Below are positions 35,823 to 45,310 of a DNA stretch of 64,000 bases, piece by piece (positions within the stretch are counted from its first letter, which is position 1; each line of letters begins with the position of its first letter). This stretch comes from Fervidobacterium pennivorans (GTDB lineage Bacteria; Thermotogota; Thermotogae; Thermotogales; Fervidobacteriaceae): contig NZ_CP011393.1 of assembly GCF_001644665.1 (NCBI RefSeq), positions 1,997,853-2,061,852 of the forward strand, read 5' to 3'. The notes under the pieces are model-generated. The model was not told the origin of the DNA. It did no database searches and saw only the letters and a program-made list of their open reading frames with translations. A program made the translations under genes and the position numbers.

Positions 35823-37490
35823 TTAGAACAGACCAATAATTTCCCCATTTTCGTTTATATCTATATTTACAGCAGCTGGCACTTTTGGAAGACCTGGCAT
35901 AAGCATAATTTCTCCTGCTAAGGCAACCACAAATCCTGCACCGGCACTGATTTGGAAGTCTCTGATTGTAAATTCGTACCCTTTTGGTGCGTTTATCTTC
36001 TTTGGATCATCTGAAATGCTGTTTTGTGTTTTCGCTATTATAACTGGGTAATTTCCAAACCCATTCTTTTTGAGCATGCTCAATTTTGACTTTGCTGTTT
36101 CTGTGTATGTAACCTTTCCTGCGCGATATATTTCTTTCGCTATCAGCTCTATTTTCTGCTCAACTGGTAAATCCATAGGAACCAGTGGCTTATAATTACT
36201 TGGTGTATTTTCTGCTATCTCCTCAACAGCTTTTGCAAGTTCGATAGCACCTTCTGAACCTTTTGCGTATACTTCATTAACCACACATTTAACCGGGCTG
36301 TTTTCCATCACGGCATCTATCTCTGCTTGAGTATCACTTTCAAATTTGTTGAGGGCAACAACAACAGGAACTCCGTATTTTTGCAAATTTTCAACGTGAA
36401 CCTTTAAATTCTCCATACCTTTTATCACAGCTTCCACATCTTCTTTAGAAAGTTCTTCTTTAGCAATTCCACCGTGGTATTTCAGTGCTCTAATAGAAGC
36501 AACCAGAACAACTGCATCAACAAATAAACCTCCAGTCGGCGCCACGAAGTCCAAGAATTTTTGAGCACCGAGGTCCGCTGCAAATCCGGCTTCAGTCACA
36601 ACGTAATCGGAAAGCAGAAGTGCAAGTTTGGTTGCTATAAGCGTGTTAGTTCCATGGGCTATATTAGCAAAAGGTCCGCCATGAACAAAAGCCGGTGTGT
36701 TTTCAATAGTTTGAACAAGGTTCGGATTAATGGCATCTTTTAGTAAAGCAGCTACTGCACCTTGTACGCCAAGGTCTTTCACTCTGATAAGCCCTTTCTT
36801 TTCACTTTGTGCAATAACAATCTCTCCGATTCTTCTTTTTAAATCAGCAATGTCAGAGGCAAGACACAATGTTGCCATTATCTCGGAAGCGGCGGTGATT
36901 AAGAATCCATCTTCTCTTGGATATCCGTTCGCACTTCCGCCTAACCCCACCACAATTTGCCTAAGTGCCCTGTCGTTCATATCCATAGCACGTTTCCAGT
37001 ATACCTTTCTTATATCTATTCCCAATTCATTACCGTGATTTATATGCGCATCTATCATTGCTGAAATTAAATTGTGTGCTGTTGTAACTGCATGTATGTC
37101 TCCTGTAAAATGCAGATTTATGTCCTCCATAGGTAAGACCTGCGAGTATCCCCCACCGGCTGCCCCACCTTTAACTCCAAAAACAGGACCTAACGACGGT
37201 TCTCTCAACGTAACTATCGATTTTTTGCCAATTTTGTTAAGTGCCATTGACAATCCTATACTCGTTGTTGTCTTTCCCTCTCCAGCTGGAGTCGGTGTGA
37301 TTGCGGTAACAAGTATCAATTTTCCCTTTTTCTTTCCTTGCTGCTCAAGTTCTTTTAAATACTTATGGTCAACCTTAGCAATGTAATTTCCGTAAAGTTT
37401 CAACCTCTCCTCAGGAATACCCAAACTAAAAGCTATTTGTCTTATATCTTTCAACTTTGCACTCTTCGCAATTTCAATATCTGACAGCAT
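35823..37490 (-). CDS. fhs: Formate-tetrahydrofolate ligase
   Basis: Joins formate to tetrahydrofolate with ATP to give 10-formyltetrahydrofolate. The 555-residue length is standard. The ATP loop [13 protein letters not shown] lies near residue 65, followed by [24 protein letters not shown], a family signature, and the folate-side motif [15 protein letters not shown]. The end of the protein is complete. A strong ribosome site (CGGAGGTGATAAC) precedes the ATG. It supplies the one-carbon units used by Fmt and by purine synthesis, both encoded in the window. A perfect 8-bp inverted repeat lies 31 bases upstream of the start. Confidence 0.95.
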   Translation of the reverse strand: MLSDIEIAKSAKLKDIRQIAFSLGIPEERLKLYGNYIAKVDHKYLKELEQQGKKKGKLILVTAITPTPAGEGKTTTSIGLSMALNKIGKKSIVTLREPSLGPVFGVKGGAAGGGYSQVLPMEDINLHFTGDIHAVTTAHNLISAMIDAHINHGNELGIDIRKVYWKRAMDMNDRALRQIVVGLGGSANGYPREDGFLITAASEIMATLCLASDIADLKRRIGEIVIAQSEKKGLIRVKDLGVQGAVAALLKDAINPNLVQTIENTPAFVHGGPFANIAHGTNTLIATKLALLLSDYVVTEAGFAADLGAQKFLDFVAPTGGLFVDAVVLVASIRALKYHGGIAKEELSKEDVEAVIKGMENLKVHVENLQKYGVPVVVALNKFESDTQAEIDAVMENSPVKCVVNEVYAKGSEGAIELAKAVEEIAENTPSNYKPLVPMDLPVEQKIELIAKEIYRAGKVTYTETAKSKLSMLKKNGFGNYPVIIAKTQNSISDDPKKINAPKGYEFTIRDFQISAGAGFVVALAGEIMLMPGLPKVPAAVNIDINENGEIIGLF

Positions 37491-37520
37491 GTTATCACCT
37501 CCGTTTTTAAGTTTACCACA

Positions 37521-37539
37521 CTTTTATTGTTAATAAAAG
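37521..37539. promoter_or_regulatory. Inverted repeat in the fhs/PP-loop divergent gap
   Basis: CTTTTATT GTT AATAAAAG is a perfect 8-bp inverted repeat with a three-base spacer, AT-rich and without a T run on either side, so it is more like an operator or promoter element than a terminator. The whole gap between the divergent genes is 189 bases. Confidence 0.4.
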
Positions 37540-37679
37540 CTCAGAAAGTTCCAACGAAAGTGTTTTTTCATGCTTTTTTTCGTGTGTTCTTCACAATATG
37601 TATATGCTATTCAATTTTGCTTTCAGATATGGTAAAATATTGGAAAACAAAGAAGAATAAGAAACAGGAGGCTTGGTTC

Positions 37680-38747
37680 ATGGCTGTAAAAACAAAAGAA
37701 GAAATCTTAAATGAAATAAAGCAAGTTGCCAGCGAGTACGGTAAAGATTTTGTTATAGCATTTTCGGGAGGAATGGACAGCACAGCAGCAGCATTACTTT
37801 GCGCCGAAGCGTTGGGAAAAGAACACGTTGAACTTGTTCACGTTGTATATGGTCCTTACACATATTCAAATGCTTTAAAGATTGTTTCTGATTTTGCTCA
37901 AAAGTACGGCTTTAAACTTACTTTCGTAGAAAATCTTGGACAAGAAAAGATTTGGAAAACGGGTCCATCTTGCAATATGTGCACGAAAACAGTTAAAATG
38001 GGGACTGTCTTGAGTTATGCAAATGGTCGTATAGTGGTCACTGGTTCAAACTCGTCAGATACTTGGGGTAAAACCGGGCTAAGGGTATTCAACGGGATGT
38101 ATGCTCCACTTGGAGATTTAAGCAAAGACGAAATACGGGAAATTCTTAAAAGCTATGGAGTTACCATAAGAAGGATAGGGGAACATTCGACAAGAGAAGG
38201 ATGTAAATTAAAACATCTATTAAAGCCAATGACTAATCCCTCTTACCACGGGCAAGCAACAGCTATTGCAAACGAGTTGGTTTTGAAATATTTTCCAGAG
38301 GGAAACGAGATTGCAAATGTTAAGATAGTTGGTCCTTTGTCAAAGAACATCGCAGTCATAAACGTTAAACCATTCAGGAATGAGGTCCACGACCTTGCTG
38401 ACGAGTTAAGAAAAGTGGAAGTTATCGATGAAGTAGTTGTTGCCGATAAGCCATTGATTTTAGTAGTGGTCGCAAATCCTTCGATTTACAGAGTCGAAGA
38501 ATCAAAATTTTGGATAGCCGAAGGTAAACTTAAACCTGAATTTGCAGTGCCTATCAAAATAGAATGGCATGAATCAAAAAACAACAAACTCAGGACTTTT
38601 CATGTTGTGGAGGTGCGTGAATGGACGACTTACGAGAACGAGAAAGAAGAATACTGGGAGAATTACAAGAAAAACTTGGATATCATTTCAAAAATCCAAT
38701 GCTCTTGTACAATGCCCTCTGTCACTCCAGCTACGCGTACGAAGTAA
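37680..38747 (+). CDS. PP-loop ATPase, tRNA-thiolation/LarE-like superfamily (3' end probably frameshifted)
   Basis: The N-terminal PP-loop IAFSGGMDSTAAAL marks an ATP pyrophosphatase that adenylates a substrate, as in ThiI, TilS, ExsB and LarE. A Cys pair CNMCTKTVKMG near residue 100 and CKLKHLLKP near 180 hint at sulfur or metal chemistry. The exact reaction is unknown. The ATG follows AGGAGG. The frame runs 127 bases into rnc, which is unusual. One extra A in the A6 run near 38578 would end the protein in ...KKQQTQDFSCCGGA, with the stop abutting the rnc ATG. The last ~55 residues as read are therefore doubtful. Confidence 0.75.
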   Translation: MAVKTKEEILNEIKQVASEYGKDFVIAFSGGMDSTAAALLCAEALGKEHVELVHVVYGPYTYSNALKIVSDFAQKYGFKLTFVENLGQEKIWKTGPSCNMCTKTVKMGTVLSYANGRIVVTGSNSSDTWGKTGLRVFNGMYAPLGDLSKDEIREILKSYGVTIRRIGEHSTREGCKLKHLLKPMTNPSYHGQATAIANELVLKYFPEGNEIANVKIVGPLSKNIAVINVKPFRNEVHDLADELRKVEVIDEVVVADKPLILVVVANPSIYRVEESKFWIAEGKLKPEFAVPIKIEWHESKNNKLRTFHVVEVREWTTYENEKEEYWENYKKNLDIISKIQCSCTMPSVTPATRTK

Positions 38748-39358
38748 ATCAACTTGGGAGGGATGTGAAAAACAACGAAAGGTTGGAGTTTTTGGGTGAT
38801 GCGGTGGTTGAACTTGTGGTCTGTGATATACTATATAACAAATATCCGGACGCAACAGAAGGTGAAATGGCAAAAACAAAAGGAGCCGTTGCCAGCGAAG
38901 AAGTTCTTACCGAGATTGCGAGCCAGTATGAACTCGGTAAGTACATCTTCCTTGGCAAAGGCGAAGAAAAGACTGGTGGAAGAACACGAAGTAGTATAAT
39001 AGCAGACACGTTCGAAGCGGTTTGTGCAGCAATTTACCTTGACGGTGGATTAACAAAAGTGATGGAAGTGTTTGGGGAAAAGTTCGAAAAAGCCATAGAA
39101 GTTTTCCTAACCGGTCAACGCATCTTTGATTACAAAACGGCTTTGCAAGAGATAACCCAAGAAAAGTATAGAGAATTGCCCGAGTATAGAACGGTTAAAC
39201 AAGATGAAAATGGAAGGTTTGTTGTTGAACTGTATCTCCAAGGTCAAAAAGTTTCAACTGGTACTGGAGCATCGAAAAAAGATGCGGAAAAAGATGCAGC
39301 AAAAAAAGCCTACGAAATATTGACAGCTACTGGTGAAAGTTCTTCTAATTCCAATTAG
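38621..39358 (+). CDS. rnc: Ribonuclease III
   Basis: Cleaves double-stranded RNA in rRNA and mRNA processing. The 245-residue protein has the N-terminal endonuclease domain with signature NNERLEFLGDAVVELVV and the second acidic site ADTFEAVCAAIYLDGG, followed by a double-stranded RNA-binding domain (~160-235, DYKTALQEITQEKYRELPEY ... ASKKDAEKDAAKKAYEIL). The ATG has GGAGGTG upstream. The start codon lies inside the upstream PP-loop frame as read, but that overlap is probably an error in the upstream gene. Confidence 0.95.
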   Translation: MDDLRERERRILGELQEKLGYHFKNPMLLYNALCHSSYAYEVNQLGRDVKNNERLEFLGDAVVELVVCDILYNKYPDATEGEMAKTKGAVASEEVLTEIASQYELGKYIFLGKGEEKTGGRTRSSIIADTFEAVCAAIYLDGGLTKVMEVFGEKFEKAIEVFLTGQRIFDYKTALQEITQEKYRELPEYRTVKQDENGRFVVELYLQGQKVSTGTGASKKDAEKDAAKKAYEILTATGESSSNSN

Positions 39359-39417
39359 ATGATACCGATTAAAGATATTGATAACAACTGGGGTGATAAA
39401 AAATCGACATTGGAGCG

Positions 39418-40266
39418 TTGCTGAAAACTTTCGAAGACTATCTGACACATGTAAGAAGAAGTTCCGAGAATACAGTTAAAGCATATATGAAAGACATAAA
39501 AAGGTTTTTTGAGTACTTGGGAAAGTCTCCCAAGCAAATAGAACGAGCTGATGTTGAACGTTTCATAAAAGCACTCTCCAAAGGCGAAATCACTGGAGAG
39601 CTAGTTACTGAATCGACCGTCTCAAGGTATATCTCGTCTCTTAGGACTTTTTTCGATTACCTCGAACTCATCGGTGTTGTTGAGGAAAATCCCATGGAAA
39701 GAGTCCGTCATCCACGGCTGAGGAAAAAAATACCAAGCTTTTTGACACTTGAGGAAGTCAAGGCACTTCTTTCCGTTTACGATGAGGAAAAAAAGCTAAA
39801 ATATAAAGCCATACTTTCACTTTTATATTTCTGCGGGCTAAGGGTAAGTGAACTTTGCAACTTACGTGTTGAGGATGTTTCATTCTACCCACCGTATGTC
39901 AAAGTTGTAATGGGTAAGGGAAACAAAGATAGACTCGTTCCAATAAGTGAAAACATCGTTCCGCTTCTTGAAAAATACGTGGAGAAATACAAACCAAAGA
40001 TTTATTTTTTTGAAAACAAAGGTCAACCACTGCATCCATCAACAGTTTTCAGAATCGTCAAACGAGCTGCACAAAAAGCAGGGATAACAAAACACATACA
40101 TCCACACACACTGAGACATACATTTGCTACACATTTGGTCATGAATAATGTTAACGTGAAAATCGTTCAGGAATTACTTGGGCATGCAAATCTAAGTACT
40201 ACTAGTATTTATCTACATGTTGCGGACAAAGAGAAATTCGATGCAGTTAAAAAGTTGGTTATATGA
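39418..40266 (+). CDS. Tyrosine recombinase XerC/XerD/XerA type
   Basis: Resolves chromosome dimers at dif. The 282-residue protein has a SAM-like N-terminal core-binding domain (~1-90) and a catalytic domain with Arg near 142 (CGLRVSELCNL), Lys in MGKGNKDRLVPI, the HxxR box in HPHTLRHTFATHL, His in LLGHANLSTTS and the nucleophile Tyr in IYLHV. All catalytic residues are present. As read, the first usual start is TTG 39418 with GGAG only two bases upstream, which is poor; an in-frame stop at 39397 limits any upstream extension, leaving rare ATC or ATT codons as alternatives. No dif site was recognised in the window. Confidence 0.9.
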   Translation: MLKTFEDYLTHVRRSSENTVKAYMKDIKRFFEYLGKSPKQIERADVERFIKALSKGEITGELVTESTVSRYISSLRTFFDYLELIGVVEENPMERVRHPRLRKKIPSFLTLEEVKALLSVYDEEKKLKYKAILSLLYFCGLRVSELCNLRVEDVSFYPPYVKVVMGKGNKDRLVPISENIVPLLEKYVEKYKPKIYFFENKGQPLHPSTVFRIVKRAAQKAGITKHIHPHTLRHTFATHLVMNNVNVKIVQELLGHANLSTTSIYLHVADKEKFDAVKKLVI

Positions 40267-40291
40267 AAAGTGAAGAAAGAGGGTATTATCT

Positions 40292-42523
40292 TTGGACAAG
40301 CGGGAAATCGGGAAAAGCTCGCATGAGCTAGAGATTATCGATAAGGCAAACCCACGAGTGACCCAAAAAACCGAAGCTTTTGAAGAACCTGGAAAATACG
40401 ATTCCGAAAGGTTCATATCAGAAATAGAAACGCTCCTTGGAAGACAGATTACTGACAAGGAGAAAGATGTATTGTACCGTGCTTTCGATATGGCAGAAGT
40501 CGCTTACCAAGGTCTTTACAGAAAGTCAGGTGAACCTTTCATAACACATCCAATAGAGGTGGCAAAAATCATAGCCGCATTGAAACTCGACGTTGATAGC
40601 ATAGTGGCTGCACTATTGCACGATGCCATCGAAGATAGTGAAGGTCGAGTAACTTATGAGATGATAGAAAAGAATTTCGGAAAAGAAATTGCTCAGATAG
40701 TTGACGGAGTCACAAAGGTTAGTAGAATAAACGCTCCGGTTGGAAATGTCGAGCAAAAGAAAAAACTTGAAACTATCCAGAAAATGCTTTTTGCAATGGC
40801 AGAAGATATAAGGGTGATATTTGTCAAGCTCGCAGACAGACTCCACAATATGCGCACAATAGATTTCGTCGAAGACGAGGAGAAAAAGAGATACAAAGCG
40901 ATGGAGACACTCGAGGTATATGCACCTATCGCCCACAAACTTGGTATAAACGTTATTAAGTCTGAGCTAGAAGACCTAAGTTTCAAGGTTCTCCACTACG
41001 ATGAATATCAAAAGATAAAACAATTGGTAGCACAAAAGAAAGTTGAAAGAGAGGAGAGGCTAAAGAGTTACATCCAGCAACTACAGACTGCTTTTCAAGA
41101 ACATAACATCGATGCACTAGTCGAAGGAAGGTATAAACACTACTACAGCATCTGGAAAAAGATGATTCAGAAAGGCAAAGACTTTAACGAGCTTTACGAT
41201 TTAATGGGATTGCGCGCTATTGTTTCAGATGTTACAACATGCTATACCGCTGTTGGTGTTGTTCACAACCTTTGGGTTCCACTACCCGGAAGGTTTAAAG
41301 ATTATATTGCCGCTCCAAAATCGAATGGCTATAGGTCTATCCATACAACCGTCATTACCCAATTTGGAGAACCATTGGAAATCCAGATTCGCGATAAACA
41401 CATGCACGAAGAAGCAGAATATGGTCTTATCGCCCATTGGGCATACAAAAGTGGTGAAGGGATTGTAGATATAAAACAAAAATGGATTTTAAGGCTTGCC
41501 GAATGGCGTAAAGAACTTTCACAGGGCTATGCCAGTCTGGAAGATTTAAAAAAGGAACTGCAAATGTCAGAAGTCTTTGTTCTAACACCAAAAGGCGAAA
41601 TCATTCACCTCCCGTACGGTGCAACCCCTATAGATTTTGCTTACGCAATCCACACAGAAATAGGTCACCATTTCGCAGGAGCGAAGGTGAACGGGAAGAT
41701 AGTACCTATCGATTATCAATTAAACAACGGAGATGTTGTGGAAATCATAGTCAACAAATCATCACCAGGTCCGAGCCTTGATTGGCTTAGATATGCAAAA
41801 AGCCCGAGAACTAAAGCAAAAATTAAGAGGTTCTTTAAAGAAAAAGAAAGAGAACAACTTATTGAAAGAGGAAAAGACGTTCTTCGAAGGGTAGCAAAGA
41901 AGTTGAACGTCTCTATCGAAGAACTTTTACAAAAACCAGAGATTAAGAAATACTTGACCACACATCAAATCGACGAGGAAGAATTTATTATCAGGCTCGG
42001 AGATAAAACAATCACCCAAGAAGAATTGATGCTGATAGTAGGCTTCAAAGAACAACCCAAAAAGAAGATAACAACGGCAAAGAAAAAATCACCAGCATCA
42101 CTTGTGGTTGTCGATGGGCTCGAAAGCCTTGAAACACTATTTGCAAAATGCTGTAATCCAATCCCAGGCGATAAAATAGTCGGAGTTGCAAGTAAAAGGG
42201 GTATCGTAATACATAGGTCCAATTGTCAAAATGTTGTAGGACATGGACCGGATAGAAAATTTCCAGCTCTTTGGCGTTCAGATGTAACAGCTCAATTTGG
42301 TGTGTTAGTAAGAATGGAACTTGATAAAAAAGAAAGAGTTCCAGAGTTGCTTTCGAAGACTATGGAAAGAAAAATCGAAGTAAAAAACTTCAAGTTTGAA
42401 ACAATAGAAGACGATTTTGTGATAATATCACTTAGCGTCATCGTTAAGTCGCTTGATGAACTCGAACAAATAATGGATTACTTCAAATCATCACCAGGTG
42501 TTAGAAAGGTGGTTCGAGGATAG
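40292..42523 (+). CDS. Bifunctional (p)ppGpp synthetase/hydrolase
   Basis: Controls the stringent response. The 743-residue RelA/SpoT homologue has an HD hydrolase domain (~75-210, LLHDAIEDS and [12 protein letters not shown]), a synthetase domain (~260-385, [17 protein letters not shown] and [21 protein letters not shown]), a TGS domain (~430-490, [14 protein letters not shown]), a Cys-containing conserved region and a C-terminal ACT domain (~670-743). Hydrolase residues His-Asp are intact, so both activities are expected. The start TTG follows AAGAGGG. It is followed by dtd after two bases. Confidence 0.93.
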   Translation: MDKREIGKSSHELEIIDKANPRVTQKTEAFEEPGKYDSERFISEIETLLGRQITDKEKDVLYRAFDMAEVAYQGLYRKSGEPFITHPIEVAKIIAALKLDVDSIVAALLHDAIEDSEGRVTYEMIEKNFGKEIAQIVDGVTKVSRINAPVGNVEQKKKLETIQKMLFAMAEDIRVIFVKLADRLHNMRTIDFVEDEEKKRYKAMETLEVYAPIAHKLGINVIKSELEDLSFKVLHYDEYQKIKQLVAQKKVEREERLKSYIQQLQTAFQEHNIDALVEGRYKHYYSIWKKMIQKGKDFNELYDLMGLRAIVSDVTTCYTAVGVVHNLWVPLPGRFKDYIAAPKSNGYRSIHTTVITQFGEPLEIQIRDKHMHEEAEYGLIAHWAYKSGEGIVDIKQKWILRLAEWRKELSQGYASLEDLKKELQMSEVFVLTPKGEIIHLPYGATPIDFAYAIHTEIGHHFAGAKVNGKIVPIDYQLNNGDVVEIIVNKSSPGPSLDWLRYAKSPRTKAKIKRFFKEKEREQLIERGKDVLRRVAKKLNVSIEELLQKPEIKKYLTTHQIDEEEFIIRLGDKTITQEELMLIVGFKEQPKKKITTAKKKSPASLVVVDGLESLETLFAKCCNPIPGDKIVGVASKRGIVIHRSNCQNVVGHGPDRKFPALWRSDVTAQFGVLVRMELDKKERVPELLSKTMERKIEVKNFKFETIEDDFVIISLSVIVKSLDELEQIMDYFKSSPGVRKVVRG

Positions 42524-42525
42524 AT

Positions 42526-42975
42526 ATGCGCGCTGTTGTTCAAAGAGTTACAAAAGCGAGTGTTAGCGTAGACAACGAGGTTGTTGGAAAAATTTCAAAT
42601 GGTATAGTTATTTTGCTGGGAGTGGGAAAGGATGACACTGAGGAAGATGCCAAATACTTGGCAGAAAAAATCGTGAACCTCAGAATTTTCGACGATGAAG
42701 ATGGTAAAATGAATCTTTCATTGTTAGATGTTAAAGGGCGAGCACTTATTATTTCTCAGTTCACACTTTACGGTGATTGCCGCAGAGGGCGCAGACCTTC
42801 GTATTCTGACAGCGCTCCACCAGATTTGGCAAAGGCTTTATATGAAAAATTCATCGAATTGGTAAAAAACTACGATGTTCATGTGGAAACTGGAATATTT
42901 GCTGCGCATATGCTTGTGGAAATACATAACGATGGTCCGGTGACTTTGTTACTTGATTCAAAAAAGGTATTTTGA
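42526..42975 (+). CDS. dtd: D-aminoacyl-tRNA deacylase
   Basis: Removes D-amino acids (and Gly from tRNA-Ala) from mischarged tRNA. The 149-residue length is normal and family motifs are present: [13 protein letters not shown] at the start, the [21 protein letters not shown] segment, and the Gly-cis-Pro-like [12 protein letters not shown] motif at the end. The pairing with relA/spoT just upstream is common in bacteria. Two bases separate the genes, so they are co-transcribed. Confidence 0.95.
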   Translation: MRAVVQRVTKASVSVDNEVVGKISNGIVILLGVGKDDTEEDAKYLAEKIVNLRIFDDEDGKMNLSLLDVKGRALIISQFTLYGDCRRGRRPSYSDSAPPDLAKALYEKFIELVKNYDVHVETGIFAAHMLVEIHNDGPVTLLLDSKKVF

Positions 42976-43005
42976 AATCATCTTTGGTGTCTCTAGGAGG
43001 ACTAT

Positions 43006-43638
43006 ATGCCTGAATACTCGCATAGCAATAAAAACAACTTTTCTGTCGAAAACGATGTGAAGAATTGTCATCTACTGCATGTATGTTGTGCACCCGATTT
43101 GGCAATTTCTTATTTGTCCGGTGCACGTGGTGATATTTTCTTTTACAATCCTAACATACATCCAAAAGCTGAATATGAGAAACGATACGCCGAAGTGATT
43201 AAAATTGCTGCACTCTTTAAAATGAATGTTCTGAAAGTTCCTTATAATCCTGACCTGTTCTTCAAGCTTACTAAAGGATTACAAAATGAACCTGAAGGCG
43301 GGACAAGGTGCGAGATTTGTATAAGAATGCGACTAGAAAAAACAATGGAATACGCGAAAGAAAATGGCTACAAGAGTGTTTCCACAACGCTGACAGCCTC
43401 TCCAAAGAAAAATGTAGCGATGATTGTGAAGATAGGAAAAGAGCTGGAAAAAAAATACGGTGTGGAATTTTTGCCTAATGTGTACCGCAAAAGTCCGCTT
43501 TACAACGATGCGCAAAAGCTTATAAGGAAAATGGGTATTTACAGACAAAACTACTGTGGTTGTATTTTCTCAATAAGAAATTCCGTTATAGTAGCCACTC
43601 AAGAAACTAAAACTGTAAAAAGTGGGGTCGAAGTATGA
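43006..43638 (+). CDS. queH: Epoxyqueuosine reductase QueH
   Basis: QueH (DUF208) reduces epoxyqueuosine to queuosine in tRNA, the last step of queuosine synthesis, replacing the cobalamin enzyme QueG. The 210-residue protein shows the cysteine set of the family: HVCCAPD near residue 26, CEICIRMRLE near 104 and YRQNYCGC near 182, which bind the iron-sulfur cluster and metal. Ribosome site AGGAGG. Other queuosine genes are not in the window. Its stop overlaps the start of the next unknown gene (ATGA). Confidence 0.93.
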   Translation: MPEYSHSNKNNFSVENDVKNCHLLHVCCAPDLAISYLSGARGDIFFYNPNIHPKAEYEKRYAEVIKIAALFKMNVLKVPYNPDLFFKLTKGLQNEPEGGTRCEICIRMRLEKTMEYAKENGYKSVSTTLTASPKKNVAMIVKIGKELEKKYGVEFLPNVYRKSPLYNDAQKLIRKMGIYRQNYCGCIFSIRNSVIVATQETKTVKSGVEV

Positions 43639-44408
43639 AAATATACCACAATTTAGAAGAAGTTGAAGAACCTAAGCGGTCGTATGCATCAATTGCTTTT
43701 TCATCGAAAGTCAGGGTTGAATATGAACATGCTGGCGAAAAACTTGCCCTCATCCCTGTAACTATTGGAGACCTTACGGTGGTTATCGAAATTGACGATG
43801 ATAGAGAAGTATTCAATACTTTGTTGAACGAGCACATCAAAAACTCTATCCTGAAACAGTTTCCGTATCCGGAAGAGATTAGAGAGTTAGCCAGACATTT
43901 TCGCACAGAATTGAAGAATTTCAGAATTTTGGTTGTAAAATACAATAGTGTCGAAGAAAAGGAATTCTCAAGGTATTCACTGTCTAATATAACATTCGGT
44001 GTGGTGTCATATAATAAATTTGATGTCCATTTGTTACCAAGTAATGTAAAAGTCAGACCGAAGCCAGGATACTGTCTTTCACATGTTGTCCAAAAGCCTG
44101 AAGAAGGTATCAGGCAAGCATTTTTGATAGCCCGGTGGTTTGGTGGTGGAAGCTACGACCAACTGCCCAAATTAGCGCTTGAAAGCACTGACATTGACCT
44201 TGGGAAGTGGACAAATATAGTCAAATACATTGTTCTGTCAGATTTTGAAGAGAGGTATTTTTCTGGTATAATAAAAAAGCTAAACGAATTTAGAAGCGAG
44301 ACATATTTTGACCCATTTGCTAGGCTTGAAACAATATCACTTGGCATAATACTCGCCAGGTCAGAGGGAGGAGGTAACTTTGAACCAGACAGTCACGATA
44401 TCATTTAG
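43635..44408 (+). CDS. Hypothetical protein between queH and an RsbW-like kinase
   Basis: I do not recognise this 257-residue protein. It has no signal peptide, membrane segment or known catalytic motif. An N-terminal beta-rich part (~15-55) is followed by helical segments; a conserved-looking GYCLSHVVQKPEEG and ARWFGGGSYDQLPKL occur in the middle. Its start overlaps the queH stop in ATGA and its end overlaps the next gene by 29 bases, so it is translationally coupled in a four-gene run. It could be a partner or target of the RsbW-like protein; this is inference from position. Confidence 0.7.
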   Translation: MKIYHNLEEVEEPKRSYASIAFSSKVRVEYEHAGEKLALIPVTIGDLTVVIEIDDDREVFNTLLNEHIKNSILKQFPYPEEIRELARHFRTELKNFRILVVKYNSVEEKEFSRYSLSNITFGVVSYNKFDVHLLPSNVKVRPKPGYCLSHVVQKPEEGIRQAFLIARWFGGGSYDQLPKLALESTDIDLGKWTNIVKYIVLSDFEERYFSGIIKKLNEFRSETYFDPFARLETISLGIILARSEGGGNFEPDSHDII

Positions 44409-44841
44409 AGCACTTACTGAAAATATAAAATTAGCACGAGTTGTTATACATACTTTTCTAACATTCCGAGGAGTGTTCGATAAAGATATATTCGATACGG
44501 AATTGGCTGTAAACGAAGCGATTGCAAACATTATTCAGCATACATACAAAGGTGAACCAAACTACATTGTGATGACGCTCAATTGGATAGAACCTGATAC
44601 ACTCGAGGTGTTACTCCGCGATTTTGGTCCGAAAGTGGACCCAACGAAAATCAAACCACGAGATTTAGATGATATCAGACCAGGAGGACTCGGAGTTTAT
44701 ATAATTCAACGCATCTTCGACATTATGGAATTCCGAAACGTGAGTCATGGAAATTTACTTTATCTAAAACGCTTCTTCTTAATACCTCCTAAAAAGCAGG
44801 AGCTTGGTAATTCAAATAATGAACCCTATCGAGAATATTGA
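44380..44841 (+). CDS. RsbW/SpoIIAB-like serine kinase (anti-sigma type ATPase)
   Basis: A 153-residue GHKL-type ATPase as in anti-sigma factors. The N box is NEAIANIIQHTY, the G1 box DFGPKVD and the G2 box RPGGLGVYIIQ, with a final strand YLKRFFL. Such proteins phosphorylate an anti-sigma-factor antagonist or bind a sigma factor; in Thermotogota the partner is not obvious, and no STAS antagonist or sigma factor lies nearby. The TTG start has GGAGGAGG upstream and lies inside the end of the preceding unknown gene. Confidence 0.85.
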   Translation: MNQTVTISFRALTENIKLARVVIHTFLTFRGVFDKDIFDTELAVNEAIANIIQHTYKGEPNYIVMTLNWIEPDTLEVLLRDFGPKVDPTKIKPRDLDDIRPGGLGVYIIQRIFDIMEFRNVSHGNLLYLKRFFLIPPKKQELGNSNNEPYREY

Positions 44842-44872
44842 GAAAACCGTCAAAACGGGGGAAAGAAGACAA

Positions 44873-45235
44873 ATGGGCTTGCTCACAGGTTTGACAAAAA
44901 ATCCATCTTTCATGTCTGCATTTTTTGGCTTTTTGGCAGCACAATTTTTGAAAGTGGTGATATACAAAGACTTCCGCGTATTTGGTAGGTACGGTGGTAT
45001 GCCCAGTGCTCATGTTGCAACAACCTCAGCATTAGCTTGGGCTGTTGGTTACACTACAGGTTTTGATTCACCGCTTACAGCCATCGCTGCAATTTTCCTT
45101 GCTATTACAACAGCTGATGCTGTTGGTTTACGAAGAAATGTCGACCCCAATAAAGGACATACGCTAATGGAAGCTATCTATGGCTTCTTACTTGGGTGGA
45201 TAGTCGCTCTGCTTACGGTTAAATTGTATCGATAA
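44873..45235 (+). CDS. DUF212/PAP2-like membrane protein
   Basis: A ~120-residue membrane protein of the divergent PAP2 (YuiD-like) family. The signature GGMPSAHVATTSALAWAVG and later AVGLRRNVDPNKGHTLMEA are typical. Three or four membrane segments. The phosphatase-like residues suggest lipid phosphate hydrolysis, but no activity is established for the family. ATG 44873 gives the usual length; ATG 44819 would add 18 residues that overlap the upstream gene and has a poorer ribosome site. Confidence 0.8.
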   Translation: MGLLTGLTKNPSFMSAFFGFLAAQFLKVVIYKDFRVFGRYGGMPSAHVATTSALAWAVGYTTGFDSPLTAIAAIFLAITTADAVGLRRNVDPNKGHTLMEAIYGFLLGWIVALLTVKLYR

Positions 45236-45310
45236 TTTTGAATGAGTTGTAGTGAAATAGCCCAAGTCTTTTTTCGCAATTACATCATAATGCCAGGAGG
45301 GTAATTTACA

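Noticed and set aside
38573-38578. Transcript slippage on the A run as a real mechanism for the PP-loop gene
   Set aside because: Possible in principle, but the run is only six A and other homopolymer errors in the window make a base-calling cause simpler.
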